A stretch of 64,000 bases of DNA from Merdimonas sp963929015 (GTDB lineage: Bacteria; Bacillota; Clostridia; Lachnospirales; Lachnospiraceae), in NCBI RefSeq assembly GCF_963929015.1, contig NZ_CAWVHE010000013.1, positions 248,001-312,000 on the forward strand. Reading direction: 5' to 3'. Position 1 is the stretch's first letter, and every line of letters begins with the position of its first letter. Positions 1-7,895 of the stretch are shown here, piece by piece. The position numbers and the translations under genes are program-made. The notes beneath the pieces were generated by a model. The model worked only from the letters and a program-made list of their open reading frames with translations. It was not told the DNA's origin and searched no databases.

Positions 1-975
1 AGGCATCTGGGTAATATCCGGATCTGCAGTGCAATTCCCCTCTACGATGCAAATCTCTCCACTATCCTTTATGGCTATATCCCACCCAACAAACTTAACA
101 TTCTTTCTAACCATTGCAGCTTTTTTCACAACATCTACAACCTGATTCCAAAAAGGAATATTAAAGCCTATAATCTGTTCATGCGATTTTGGATGAATAT
201 AAAATTTGCGATTCAACTTATCTACTGCGGGAGTAATTACAACCCCTGTTTCCGGATCAATAATCGCAGCCATTCCAAAATGATGAAAATTATCTGTGCA
301 CTTTTCTCCATTTCCGCATCTGAACACCGCATCCATAATTTTCACTTCATTATTTGGTAAAACAAGAGTTATTACTCGTAAAGTATTTACTGATTTGGGA
401 TTAAATTTTCCCATCTCTTTATGCTGATGAATAATCTCTTCTGCAATTATATGTTTTCTTTTACATTCTTTATATAACTTGGATAAATCATGTCCGTCAG
501 CAGAAATTAATTCTATTCCATTACCGCCACTTCCTTCTTTAATTTTTGCCATAAACGTATCATTTTTCATGACAAATTCATTGAATTCTTTTTCCGAACA
601 TTCATCTAAATCTATCCAACTTCTTCCCAAGTAGTTATTGAATATTTTATTGAATCTACATTTATCATCAAAATCCGGCTGCTTTATAGAACCGTTAAAT
701 ATCTTTATAATTTGCTTTCTATTCCTTGCCACAATAAAACTTTTACGATCTACGGCTTTTCGACGATAAAAATTGTATTGAAAATAGTCGTTTATTCCAA
801 CTCCATATCGAAAAACAGACCATGCAAAATCGAAAGAAATCATAGCTTTCTGATAGAACTTAAGATCTGATGAAATAAATGTCTTCATTAGTAGATTGTA
901 TTTTTTTATATGTAAAATGATATATTGTATGCCATTACTTGTCGTATACCCCATCAATCTTTGATGTTCGTTCAT
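1..975 (-). CDS. Sugar-transfer-associated ATP-grasp protein (partial, 3' end off window)
   Basis: The frame is open from ATG at 975 to the window edge (325 codons), so the C-terminus is missing. A strong ribosome site (GGAGGAGG) precedes the ATG, 14 bases after the upstream gene's stop. Visible ATP-grasp features are a glycine-rich loop 'KIKEGSGGNGIEL' near residue 165, 'SVNTLRVITLV', 'FVGWDIAI' and, at the visible end, 'EGNCTADPD', which resembles the family's metal-binding Glu/Asn site. This pattern fits the ATP-grasp family found in sugar-transfer and polysaccharide loci. Such enzymes join a carboxylate to an amine or similar nucleophile; the substrate here is unknown. It is the last visible gene of the polysaccharide operon and lies in its AT-rich part. 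The class is fairly secure, the specific reaction is not. Confidence 0.75.
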   Translation of the reverse strand, partial: MNEHQRLMGYTTSNGIQYIILHIKKYNLLMKTFISSDLKFYQKAMISFDFAWSVFRYGVGINDYFQYNFYRRKAVDRKSFIVARNRKQIIKIFNGSIKQPDFDDKCRFNKIFNNYLGRSWIDLDECSEKEFNEFVMKNDTFMAKIKEGSGGNGIELISADGHDLSKLYKECKRKHIIAEEIIHQHKEMGKFNPKSVNTLRVITLVLPNNEVKIMDAVFRCGNGEKCTDNFHHFGMAAIIDPETGVVITPAVDKLNRKFYIHPKSHEQIIGFNIPFWNQVVDVVKKAAMVRKNVKFVGWDIAIKDSGEICIVEGNCTADPDITQMP

Positions 976-989
976 CACAAATCCTCCTC

Positions 990-1988
990 CTACTTTTCAA
1001 TCCATTGCCCTGCCCCTAACTTTATAGCCCTTTCGTAGATTCGATTAGCAAATAAAATATCTTCAACAGCAAGTCCTACCGAATTAAAATAAATAAATTC
1101 AGCATCTGATTCTCGTCCCGCTTTTTCTCCGGTAATGATTTTCGCAATATCTGCGTATATGTCATTATCCGTCAATTCTCCGTCTTTATACATCTGAACG
1201 ATCGTTTGACTTCGATGTTTAACACATTCCCAACAATCACAAACAATTTTCGAAGCTTTTTTTGCCACAGCATATTCATCTTCAATTCCGGCAACATGAA
1301 TATACAGTGCCCCTTCTTTAATCCATTTTGCCTTTAACACCTGCTCTTGAGAACTGATTGCTGTAACAATGATATCCGCACTTTTCACTGCGTTCTCAAA
1401 ATTATTTCCACAATCAACAAACACAACATCTGGATATTTTTTTTGAAATTCATCAATAAACTGTTTTACACTGTTACAAGTTCTCGAAGAAACAAAACAT
1501 CTTTTTATATTTTTATTAATAAATTTTATTAATTTAAAATGTGCCTTTGCTTCTTCCCCTGCTCCTATAAATCCAATAGTTTCAGAATTCTTTTTTGCCA
1601 AATACTTAGCTGCAACAGCGCCAACCCCTGCCGTTCTAAGACTCGTAAGCTCCGTAGCGTTCATTGCACACTTTAATTTTCCTGTGTTAATTTCAGAAAG
1701 CAAAACAAACCCTTCAACATTTTCAATTCCCTTCTTCTTGTTTTCCGGGAAAACCGACACCCATTTCATTCCGCATGTGTCAGTCTTTCTCAAGGTGGCT
1801 GACATACAATTTATCCGATTCTGATATGTTGTATCAAATATTTGAGAATTTTTGTCTGGTTGAATAGTTGTTCCCTCATTCATCATTTTTATCGAATCTT
1901 CCACTGAATCGAGCACCAACTGATAATCATCCTCCAAAACCGAATGAACTTCCGAAGATGACAAATATAAAAAATTACTCTTGTTCAT
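990..1988 (-). CDS. Ornithine cyclodeaminase / mu-crystallin family protein
   Basis: A 332-residue protein of normal family length. It shows the substrate-site 'GMKW' (Lys75), the family signature 'SLRTAGVGAVAAKYLA' (residues 116-131) and a Rossmann NAD(P) motif 'GFIGAGEEA' (139-147). Members reduce or cyclise amino-acid derived imines; some (SbnB type) make 2,3-diaminopropionate precursors, others are cyclodeaminases or ketimine reductases. Flanked by ATP-grasp ligases inside a polysaccharide operon, it plausibly supplies an unusual amino acid for attachment to a glycan, but that role is inferred. The start ATG at 1988 follows AAAGGG by about 10 bases. The gene is AT-rich like its neighbours. 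Confidence 0.75.
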   Translation of the reverse strand: MNKSNFLYLSSSEVHSVLEDDYQLVLDSVEDSIKMMNEGTTIQPDKNSQIFDTTYQNRINCMSATLRKTDTCGMKWVSVFPENKKKGIENVEGFVLLSEINTGKLKCAMNATELTSLRTAGVGAVAAKYLAKKNSETIGFIGAGEEAKAHFKLIKFINKNIKRCFVSSRTCNSVKQFIDEFQKKYPDVVFVDCGNNFENAVKSADIIVTAISSQEQVLKAKWIKEGALYIHVAGIEDEYAVAKKASKIVCDCWECVKHRSQTIVQMYKDGELTDNDIYADIAKIITGEKAGRESDAEFIYFNSVGLAVEDILFANRIYERAIKLGAGQWIEK

Positions 1989-2003
1989 ATTACTAATCCC
2001 TTT

Positions 2004-3290
2004 CTATTTCAGTGAAACATTTTTTATGTTTAACATTCTCTCAATCATATTGTTACCATCTTGATCTAAGACTTTATACACATTATGTATTTTTTCAATA
2101 GTACCTTGTAATTCGTTTATATCATCAAACACAAAATGTATAAGCGTAACAGCTTGAGAAAATGTTCCTGACTCCTTAATCTCATCTTGCAAACTAATTT
2201 TTGAAATTACTGTTACAATTTCTGGAGATTTTTGCAAAGTTAGATATCCACTGATTTCTGAAACTTTACCAGCTCTCGAATAAAGTGGATATACTGCATA
2301 ATATTTCTTTTTCATTACTTTTTCAGGTATGATAGAAATAAAATTTTTTATCTCGCTCTTTCCTGTTAATGCGTAAAAGATATCTGCTGCAACTTGATTA
2401 ATCCCATACATATAATTAATCGGATAAATAGATGCTGAACCGCCATAACGATATCCTGCTTCATTAAAATAAAAATCTGATCCGTCGTAAAATACTTCAA
2501 TCCAAAAACTACCTTCCTTAATCCCCAAATCAGCGACTAAATCAGAAATATTCTTTTCAAATTTTTCACGAAATATCTCTTTTAAGCTACTTTCAAAAAC
2601 AAATAATCCTCCCACATAGCTTCCATGCTCTTTGTAACGAACAGGATATTTATCTTCCAAACCCGAAAAATAAAGCTTTCCTTTAGATATCGTATAAAAT
2701 ACTACTACCCCATCATTCTTGACAAATTTTTCTACAATAACCTGTTTTGTCGGAGAATTTGTTCTTGCTTTAGTAATTCCTTCTTTTAATTCTTTAGCAT
2801 TATGACATACTTTGAACCCACTGCTTCCACAACCGTCTGCTGGTTTAGTTATAACGGGAAATTCAACATTTTCCTCACACACCTGCTCCAGCTTCACTTC
2901 GGGAACACACGGCAGATTATGTCTAATACATAATTCTTTAAAGATTCGTTTATCCTGTAAGGCATCCCATTGATTCTTTTTACAATAACAAGGTAGTCCT
3001 AATTCATTTAAGTATACACAAGCCGCAGATATAACTGCTTCATTTCCCCCCATATACACGCCATCTATCTTTTTTTCGATTATTAATTTTTTCATCTCTT
3101 CTGCATCAGTCGAATTAACCTGATATTGTTCAGAAGCAATCTCAAAAATACCTGCATTTTGTGAATTCCCCGTTGCCACCAATACAATCTCATATTCATC
3201 TGCAATCTTCTTTATTGCGTCTTTCCATAAACTTCCACCCAAAAGAAGAAGACGTTTCCCTTTAAGCTGATTCTTTATATGTTTATCCAC
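2004..3290 (-). CDS. ATP-grasp ligase, carbamoyl-phosphate-synthase-like
   Basis: A 428-residue protein. An N-terminal Rossmann-like pre-ATP-grasp region starts with 'RLLLLGGS'. It is followed by the ATP-grasp core with 'VTKPADGCGSSGF' (around residue 148, the glycine-rich ATP loop) and 'EAGYRYGGSASIYP' (around 275), which holds the metal-ligand Glu. The family ligates a carboxylic acid to an amine with ATP. Translation probably begins at GTG (3290), with GGAG eight bases upstream; the sugar transferase ends four bases before it. This is the second of three ATP-grasp genes in the operon. No glycan or amino-acid substrate can be named from sequence. A C-terminal region of about 120 residues after the core is not recognised. 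Confidence 0.75.
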   Translation of the reverse strand: MDKHIKNQLKGKRLLLLGGSLWKDAIKKIADEYEIVLVATGNSQNAGIFEIASEQYQVNSTDAEEMKKLIIEKKIDGVYMGGNEAVISAACVYLNELGLPCYCKKNQWDALQDKRIFKELCIRHNLPCVPEVKLEQVCEENVEFPVITKPADGCGSSGFKVCHNAKELKEGITKARTNSPTKQVIVEKFVKNDGVVVFYTISKGKLYFSGLEDKYPVRYKEHGSYVGGLFVFESSLKEIFREKFEKNISDLVADLGIKEGSFWIEVFYDGSDFYFNEAGYRYGGSASIYPINYMYGINQVAADIFYALTGKSEIKNFISIIPEKVMKKKYYAVYPLYSRAGKVSEISGYLTLQKSPEIVTVISKISLQDEIKESGTFSQAVTLIHFVFDDINELQGTIEKIHNVYKVLDQDGNNMIERMLNIKNVSLK

Positions 3291-3293
3291 GTT

Positions 3294-3899
3294 TTATTCT
3301 CCACTTCCACTATTTTTATATACATTTTTCCTTCGCAAAACTGTATCTATTGTTTTAATAAAAATAACCAAATCCATTCTTAGACTTACTTTTCTTGCAT
3401 ATTCTGCATCATATTTCAGTCTAGTCTTTGTATCTATTGAATTTCTAAAAAAAGCCTGCGAATATCCTGTTAAGCCTGGTCTAACTTCAAGCCTTTGTAT
3501 CTGAACACTGGATAAATCTTGTAACTGTTTATCTGCTGTATCTGGTCGTGGTCCGATAAATGACATATCCCCCTTCAGAATATTAATCACCTGCGGCAAT
3601 TCATCAATAGATGTTTTTCGTAATACTTTTCCTATCTTTGTGACACGAGTATCATCTGGTGAATTAAATGTTGAGTTATCTGCATTTCGTATATCAGGAG
3701 CATTCATCTTCATAGAACGAAACTTAAGCATTTCAAACACATTGCCTTTATACCCTCTCCTTTTCGCCTTGTAAAAAACGCTTCCCCGATCTTCTAAATA
3801 TATCAATGGACCTAATATCAAAATGCTCAATCCGACTATAGGCATTAAAATAACAGAAAACATAATATCCAATAATCTCTTAAAACATTTCTTGTACAT
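3294..3899 (-). CDS. Initiating sugar-phosphate transferase (PglC/WcaJ-C-terminal type)
   Basis: A 201-residue bacterial sugar transferase of the short, monotopic kind. A hydrophobic re-entrant segment (residues 10-32) is followed by the hallmark motifs 'MLKFRSM', 'LRKTSIDELPQVINILKGDM', 'SFIGPRPD' and 'RLEVRPGLTGYSQ'. Such enzymes move a sugar 1-phosphate from a UDP-sugar onto undecaprenyl phosphate at the inner membrane face, the first committed step of capsule, exopolysaccharide or glycan assembly. The preceding ribosome site is AGAGGG next to the ATG. Together with the DegT aminotransferase it suggests an amino- or acetamido-sugar as first residue, by analogy with PglE/PglC; that is inference. 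Confidence 0.9.
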   Translation of the reverse strand: MYKKCFKRLLDIMFSVILMPIVGLSILILGPLIYLEDRGSVFYKAKRRGYKGNVFEMLKFRSMKMNAPDIRNADNSTFNSPDDTRVTKIGKVLRKTSIDELPQVINILKGDMSFIGPRPDTADKQLQDLSSVQIQRLEVRPGLTGYSQAFFRNSIDTKTRLKYDAEYARKVSLRMDLVIFIKTIDTVLRRKNVYKNSGSGE

Positions 3900-3958
3900 T
3901 TTCCCTCTATTTCCCCCTAAATTATTTCTTCGGCAAAAGAAATATTAACTGAACTGAT

Positions 3959-5140
3959 TTATGATACATTGACTTTAATTTCTTCTAGCGCTTTTTCACA
4001 ATTCATTATTGCATCTTTGTTACTTTCTCCCTGTGCAATTACACACCCTATCCGATCAAGGCTATTGTGAACATTTGTAATCCTACTTCCATCATCCTTA
4101 AATCGTAAAACCTCTTTAACGCCCTTTATTGAAAGTGCTCTTTCTATTCCTGATACGTCTTTTAATTCTCCTGCTTTCCCTGTGAAAAATCTAATTGCAC
4201 TTCCATAATTCTGTTTTTGTGGAATATCTAACCTTTCTCCACAGGCATTCTGTATTACTAATTTCATCATATCTATTCCTGTAGACAACGGCACCAAATG
4301 AGTCGTAATAAAATCACCACCCATTCTCGCCCCTAATTCAATCATCTTTGGAATTCCTTCTGGTATCTTCATTTCTACATGTACTGGCCCATTCTGAATT
4401 CCAATTGCGCGAATTGCCTGGGCAGCTACATTTTTAATTTTGTTTTGAATTTCTACATCCAGAGCAGATGGTTGGCAATGTCCCATTTCCACAAAAAAAG
4501 GAGCCCCTGTTGTCAATTTGTCCGTAATGGCAAGAATATGAACCTTCCCATTTTCGCAAATCACTTCTACGCTTACTTCTGGTCCTTCCAGATATTCTTC
4601 TACAAGAATTTTCCCTGTTTTACTAAACTTTTTTGCATATTCATAAGCATGTTCTGCTTCTTCTGCTTTATTTACAAGAATTACCCCTCTGCTCCCCGAA
4701 TTTTCTTGTGGTTTAAAGATAACAGGATATGTAAACTCCTCTTTTTGATTCATAAAGTCCTCATAACACTCGACTATCCAAAACGCAGGAGAAGGAACTT
4801 TATTCTCACTAAAACTTTTAATCATTTCAATTTTATCCGTTGCTTTAATCGCAACATCTTGTGTTAATCCTGGAATTCCTAATTTTTCAGATAGCACTGC
4901 TGCTGTTCTAACCGGCATATCAGTTGCAACTGTCACAACTCCATCAATTTTGCATTTTTTCGCCACTTCTAATACAGCATTTGTATCAATCGTACTAACT
5001 TCATAAAATTCGTCTGCCAGATCTTTACCTAGCGCTTTTTTATCATAATCAACTGCAATAATACGGTATCCTATCTCCTTTGCTTTTTTTATTGCCTCAA
5101 CCTGCATAATTGATGCTCCGAGACACAAAATCGTTTTCAT
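3959..5140 (-). CDS. ATP-grasp ligase, PurK/CarB-like
   Basis: A 393-residue ATP-grasp protein. The N-terminus 'ILCLGASIMQVEAIKKAKEIGY' is the pre-ATP-grasp Rossmann fold. The core shows 'IFKPQENSGSRGV' (around residue 148), 'LVEEYLEGPEVSVE' and 'MIELGARMGGDFI' (around 273), whose Glu binds Mg-ATP. The C-terminal part ends in a small alpha/beta lid ('RITNVHNSLDRIGCVIAQG'), as in amino-acid ligases and PurK-like proteins. It lies between the aminotransferase and the sugar transferase and is AT-rich. It could attach an amino acid to a sugar carboxylate or amine, but the substrate cannot be read from sequence. Confidence 0.78.
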   Translation of the reverse strand: MKTILCLGASIMQVEAIKKAKEIGYRIIAVDYDKKALGKDLADEFYEVSTIDTNAVLEVAKKCKIDGVVTVATDMPVRTAAVLSEKLGIPGLTQDVAIKATDKIEMIKSFSENKVPSPAFWIVECYEDFMNQKEEFTYPVIFKPQENSGSRGVILVNKAEEAEHAYEYAKKFSKTGKILVEEYLEGPEVSVEVICENGKVHILAITDKLTTGAPFFVEMGHCQPSALDVEIQNKIKNVAAQAIRAIGIQNGPVHVEMKIPEGIPKMIELGARMGGDFITTHLVPLSTGIDMMKLVIQNACGERLDIPQKQNYGSAIRFFTGKAGELKDVSGIERALSIKGVKEVLRFKDDGSRITNVHNSLDRIGCVIAQGESNKDAIMNCEKALEEIKVNVS

Positions 5141-5184
5141 GATTTTATCTCCTATTTTGTAACAAATATTATATATTTACTATT

Positions 5185-6387
5185 CTACAGATACTGCCTA
5201 TAAATCGCTGTTCCCACTTCCACCACATACTCTACTTCCTCATCTGTTAATTTTGTATGCAGCGGCAATGTGATCTCATTGGCAAATTTCTGATATGCAT
5301 TCGGATAATCTTTGATATCAAATCCCATCTTCCTATACGCTGTCATCATGGGCATGGGTTTATAATGCACATTGCAGGCAATTCCTGCCTCTGCCATTTT
5401 TACAATCATTTCCTGTCTCTGTTCCGGCGTAATCCCTGGTACTCTTGTAAGATACAAGTGCCCCGATGACTGATGCTCTTCGTTATAATGATCCAGTACT
5501 TCCACACCCAACGGGCGGAAAGCCGCGTCATATTTCCCAATGATTTCTTTTCTTCTTGCCAGCAGATCCGGGTAACGTCTCATTTGCGCCAGACCAATCG
5601 CTGCTGCCACATCCGTCATATTGCATTTGTACCAGGGTCCGATGATGTCATATTCCCAGGCCCCGAGCTGAGTCTTGGCCAGTGCGTCCTTAGATTGTCC
5701 ATGCAGGGACAATAGCTGATACCGGCGATAAATCTCTTCACTGTCGATACCTTCAATCTCCCGCCATGTTACGGCTCCGCCTTCCGCAGTCGTGAAGTTC
5801 TTCACTGCATGAAAACTGAAATTACTAAAGTCCGCGATACTTCCTGCCGGTTTGCCATGCCAGGTTGCGCCGAACGCATGCGCTGCATCCGCCACAATGA
5901 TTACCCGTCCGATGGCTTTCTGGATGGGATTGGCCGCATGAAAAAGTCCTTTCTTTCGCTGGACAATCTCATATATCCGGTCATAATCACAGGGAATTCC
6001 GCCCAAATCTACGGGAATAATCGCCTTTGTCTTTTCTGTAATGGCTGCTTCCATCTGCTCATAATCCATTTCCAGAGAATCTTTCTGTGTATCGACCATG
6101 ATCAGTTTTGCACCAACGTGACATACCACCGAAGCGCTGGCCGTATATGTATAGGCGCAGGTAATTACTTCATCCCCTTCGCCGATTCCCAATAACCTTA
6201 ATGTCATCTCTGCACAAGCCGTCTGTGAATTCAGGCATACTGCACGACGAACGCCGCAGAAATCAGCCACCTGCCGTTCCAGTTCCTTTGTTTTCGGCCC
6301 GGTTGTGATCCAGCCGGAGCGAAGCGCTTCTGCTACTTCTTCTATTTCCGCCTCTGTGATATCCGGCGGTGAAAATGATATATTCAT
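5185..6387 (-). CDS. DegT/DnrJ/EryC1/StrS-family PLP aminotransferase
   Basis: This is a sugar-nucleotide aminotransferase family enzyme of normal length (400 residues from ATG 6387). An in-frame GTG exists 15 bases upstream, but GAGGAAAAGG lies at the right distance for the ATG. Signatures are 'SGWITTGPKTKELE' at the N-terminus, 'VADAAHAFGA' (PLP-contacting Asp) and 'SFHAVKNFTTAEGG' with the Schiff-base Lys. The family transaminates 4-keto (or 3-keto) nucleotide sugars to amino sugars, here probably for the polysaccharide made by this operon. Base composition is close to the chromosome average, in contrast to the AT-rich genes downstream, so this gene may belong to the conserved front end of the locus. 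Confidence 0.88.
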   Translation of the reverse strand: MNISFSPPDITEAEIEEVAEALRSGWITTGPKTKELERQVADFCGVRRAVCLNSQTACAEMTLRLLGIGEGDEVITCAYTYTASASVVCHVGAKLIMVDTQKDSLEMDYEQMEAAITEKTKAIIPVDLGGIPCDYDRIYEIVQRKKGLFHAANPIQKAIGRVIIVADAAHAFGATWHGKPAGSIADFSNFSFHAVKNFTTAEGGAVTWREIEGIDSEEIYRRYQLLSLHGQSKDALAKTQLGAWEYDIIGPWYKCNMTDVAAAIGLAQMRRYPDLLARRKEIIGKYDAAFRPLGVEVLDHYNEEHQSSGHLYLTRVPGITPEQRQEMIVKMAEAGIACNVHYKPMPMMTAYRKMGFDIKDYPNAYQKFANEITLPLHTKLTDEEVEYVVEVGTAIYRQYL

Positions 6388-6428
6388 AACCCTTTTCCTC
6401 ACTTTTTTTCATATAAAAAAGCCGGCGG

Positions 6429-6950
6429 TTATTTTTTCGCCAGCTCATCTTCTTCTGTTCTGATCCCAAACAGAATCTTCCTTTTTTCTCCCAGCAGCTC
6501 TTTCTCGATCAGCACATACCGCTTTCGTATCCGCTGTCTGACGATATGGTCAAAATACCGTCCCACAGCTCCGTCCGCCCAGATGATCTCTTTTTCTTCA
6601 TTGAGCCTGACCAGGGATCTTTTTACCACATGACCTTCGCTCTGGATTTCTTCCAGAAATTCCTGCTCTTCTTCCGACACGCCAAGAAAGACCTGATCCT
6701 CTTTCAGTAGCTTTGTCAGCTTCGGCACCTGCCTTAGCATAACGTACAACCCTTGCGGGTCTCTGGTGTCTGCAAACAGATATCCGGGAAACAAAGGCGC
6801 TTCCTGGATCCGCCAGACGTTTCCTTCCTTCCGGGCACATTCCCTTCGGATGTAAAAACATTCTTCATACAGCTCTCTGGGGATCACGGTTCGGATCATC
6901 TCCAGCACCTTTTCTTCTCTGCCTGTCTGAATCTGGATCACATACCACAC
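6429..6950 (-). CDS. loaP: LoaP-type NusG paralogue (second of two)
   Basis: A 173-residue specialised NusG. The start is best placed at GTG 6950, preceded by AAGGAG nine bases away, giving 'MWYVIQIQTGREEKV', the typical NusG N-terminal (NGN) beginning. 'APLFPGYLFADT' around residue 70 is the NGN motif. The C-terminal KOW-like part ('QRIRKRYVLIEKELLG') is recognisable but diverged from the usual 'IRKIDRHKR' pattern seen in its partner. LoaP proteins bind paused RNA polymerase and let it read through terminators inside long polysaccharide or antibiotic operons. The gene starts 174 bases after the first loaP and precedes the aminotransferase gene. A longer open frame to 7049 is an unlikely start. 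Confidence 0.8.
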   Translation of the reverse strand: MWYVIQIQTGREEKVLEMIRTVIPRELYEECFYIRRECARKEGNVWRIQEAPLFPGYLFADTRDPQGLYVMLRQVPKLTKLLKEDQVFLGVSEEEQEFLEEIQSEGHVVKRSLVRLNEEKEIIWADGAVGRYFDHIVRQRIRKRYVLIEKELLGEKRKILFGIRTEEDELAKK

Positions 6951-7124
6951 GTTTCTCGTCTCCTTTTTGGGTGCGCTTCGCCATTCCGCGGTTTTCCCCG
7001 GATCTTCTTTCGCATCCACTCTTACAAATATCCCCGTCACCCATGGCACAGACCACAGGCAATGGTCCTGATCTTTGTGTTTTTCTGAACGTATTTTTCT
7101 CGTCTTTCCCCTGGATGTCGTTTG

Positions 7125-7631
7125 TCAGCTCTTGGAAATGATCTCAAGCCCGGCCTGCACAGGCGCTTCCATCCCATGCAGCGGAGCTGCGATATCCGCC
7201 AGCCGTTTATGCCGGTCAATCTTTCGGATCCTGCGCTCCATACCCACCAAAGGGCCGCTGCTTACATGGGTGATCCCGTCCCGGATATAGCCGCTGGACA
7301 TAGGCAGGTGATGTGCATCTCCACAGAGACGCCGCAGAAAATCTTCCGCCTCCGGCGGGACACTTTGAAGCATCTCTCGTTTCCCGCCTGCACAGGCATA
7401 CGCCCGGTAAGGCTCCAGTTCTCTGGCCAGTTGCTCCGGATCTTCCGTCTCGAGAAACAGACAGTCCGGAAACATCTGCCGGGTCTCCAGGTGCCAGCTT
7501 CCCTGATATCGCTTCATTCGTTCGCAAGTGAACATAAAAACATCCTGCAATGCCTGCCTGGACAGATTTGCCTTGCAGGATTCCATGACTTTCTGCGCTT
7601 CTCCGGGAAGACATTTCATAACACACCACAT
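7125..7631 (-). CDS. loaP: LoaP-type NusG paralogue (first of two), leader gene of polysaccharide operon
   Basis: A 168-residue NusG-family antiterminator. ATG 7631 follows AGGGG by eight bases and gives 'MWCVMKCLPGEAQ'. The NGN domain carries 'RQMFPDCLFLET' (around residue 58). The C-terminal KOW domain shows the LoaP hallmark 'GPLVGMERRIRKIDRHKR' (around 128-145). LoaP promotes processive transcription of long operons. It is the first gene after the left recombination site, so transcription entering from the invertible segment would make it first. Two LoaP paralogues in a row are unusual. The recombination-site hairpin sits immediately upstream of its ribosome site and would be in its mRNA leader. 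Confidence 0.85.
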   Translation of the reverse strand: MWCVMKCLPGEAQKVMESCKANLSRQALQDVFMFTCERMKRYQGSWHLETRQMFPDCLFLETEDPEQLARELEPYRAYACAGGKREMLQSVPPEAEDFLRRLCGDAHHLPMSSGYIRDGITHVSSGPLVGMERRIRKIDRHKRLADIAAPLHGMEAPVQAGLEIISKS

Positions 7632-7649
7632 CAAAATCACCCCTGTTTT

Positions 7650-7676
7650 TTTCGTAGAGGAATCAACTCTACGAAA
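7650..7676. promoter_or_regulatory. Left site of a probable invertible segment (tyrosine-recombinase core site)
   Basis: Arms TTTCGTAGAG and CTCTACGAAA surround the 7-base spacer GAATCAA. The palindrome extends outward imperfectly to about 7639-7688 (CACCC...GGGTG). The geometry (about 10-bp inverted arms, 6-8 base spacer) is that of a tyrosine-recombinase crossover site. The same 27-bp core occurs at 9046-9072 with the spacer reversed (TTGATTC), so recombination between them would invert the DNA between. It lies 19 bases upstream of the first loaP start. A purely terminator role is also possible because the hairpin is flanked by T/A runs. Confidence 0.72.
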
Positions 7677-7762
7677 AAACAAGGGTGTTTTTTGTAAGAA
7701 TCACCGAAAAACAAAGGGATTATTTATAGAAACAAACAGATTTTTTGAGATTTTTGTTGTAG

Positions 7763-7787
7763 AATATAGCTAGTTTGGTATATGTTG
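7763..7787 (+). repeat. Direct repeat flanking IS element (left copy)
   Basis: A 25-base sequence beginning AATATAGCTAGTTTGG and ending TATATGTTG is repeated exactly at 8980-9004. The first 23 bases abut both ends of the IS481-like element. This could be an unusually long target-site duplication or the mark of an older rearrangement. Confidence 0.85.
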
Positions 7788-7895
7788 TGTTGGGGTACAA
7801 TAGATAGGTAACAAAATAAAAACAAGGACCCACCTTGATGTGATATATTGGAATTGTCGAGAAACCAATAGTCCGATCAAAAGGAGAATCCTTGT

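Noticed and set aside
7639..7688. Left palindrome taken as a simple loaP-upstream terminator
   Set aside because: A matching core with reversed spacer at 9046-9072 beside a recombinase gene is better explained as a recombination site; a secondary termination role remains possible.
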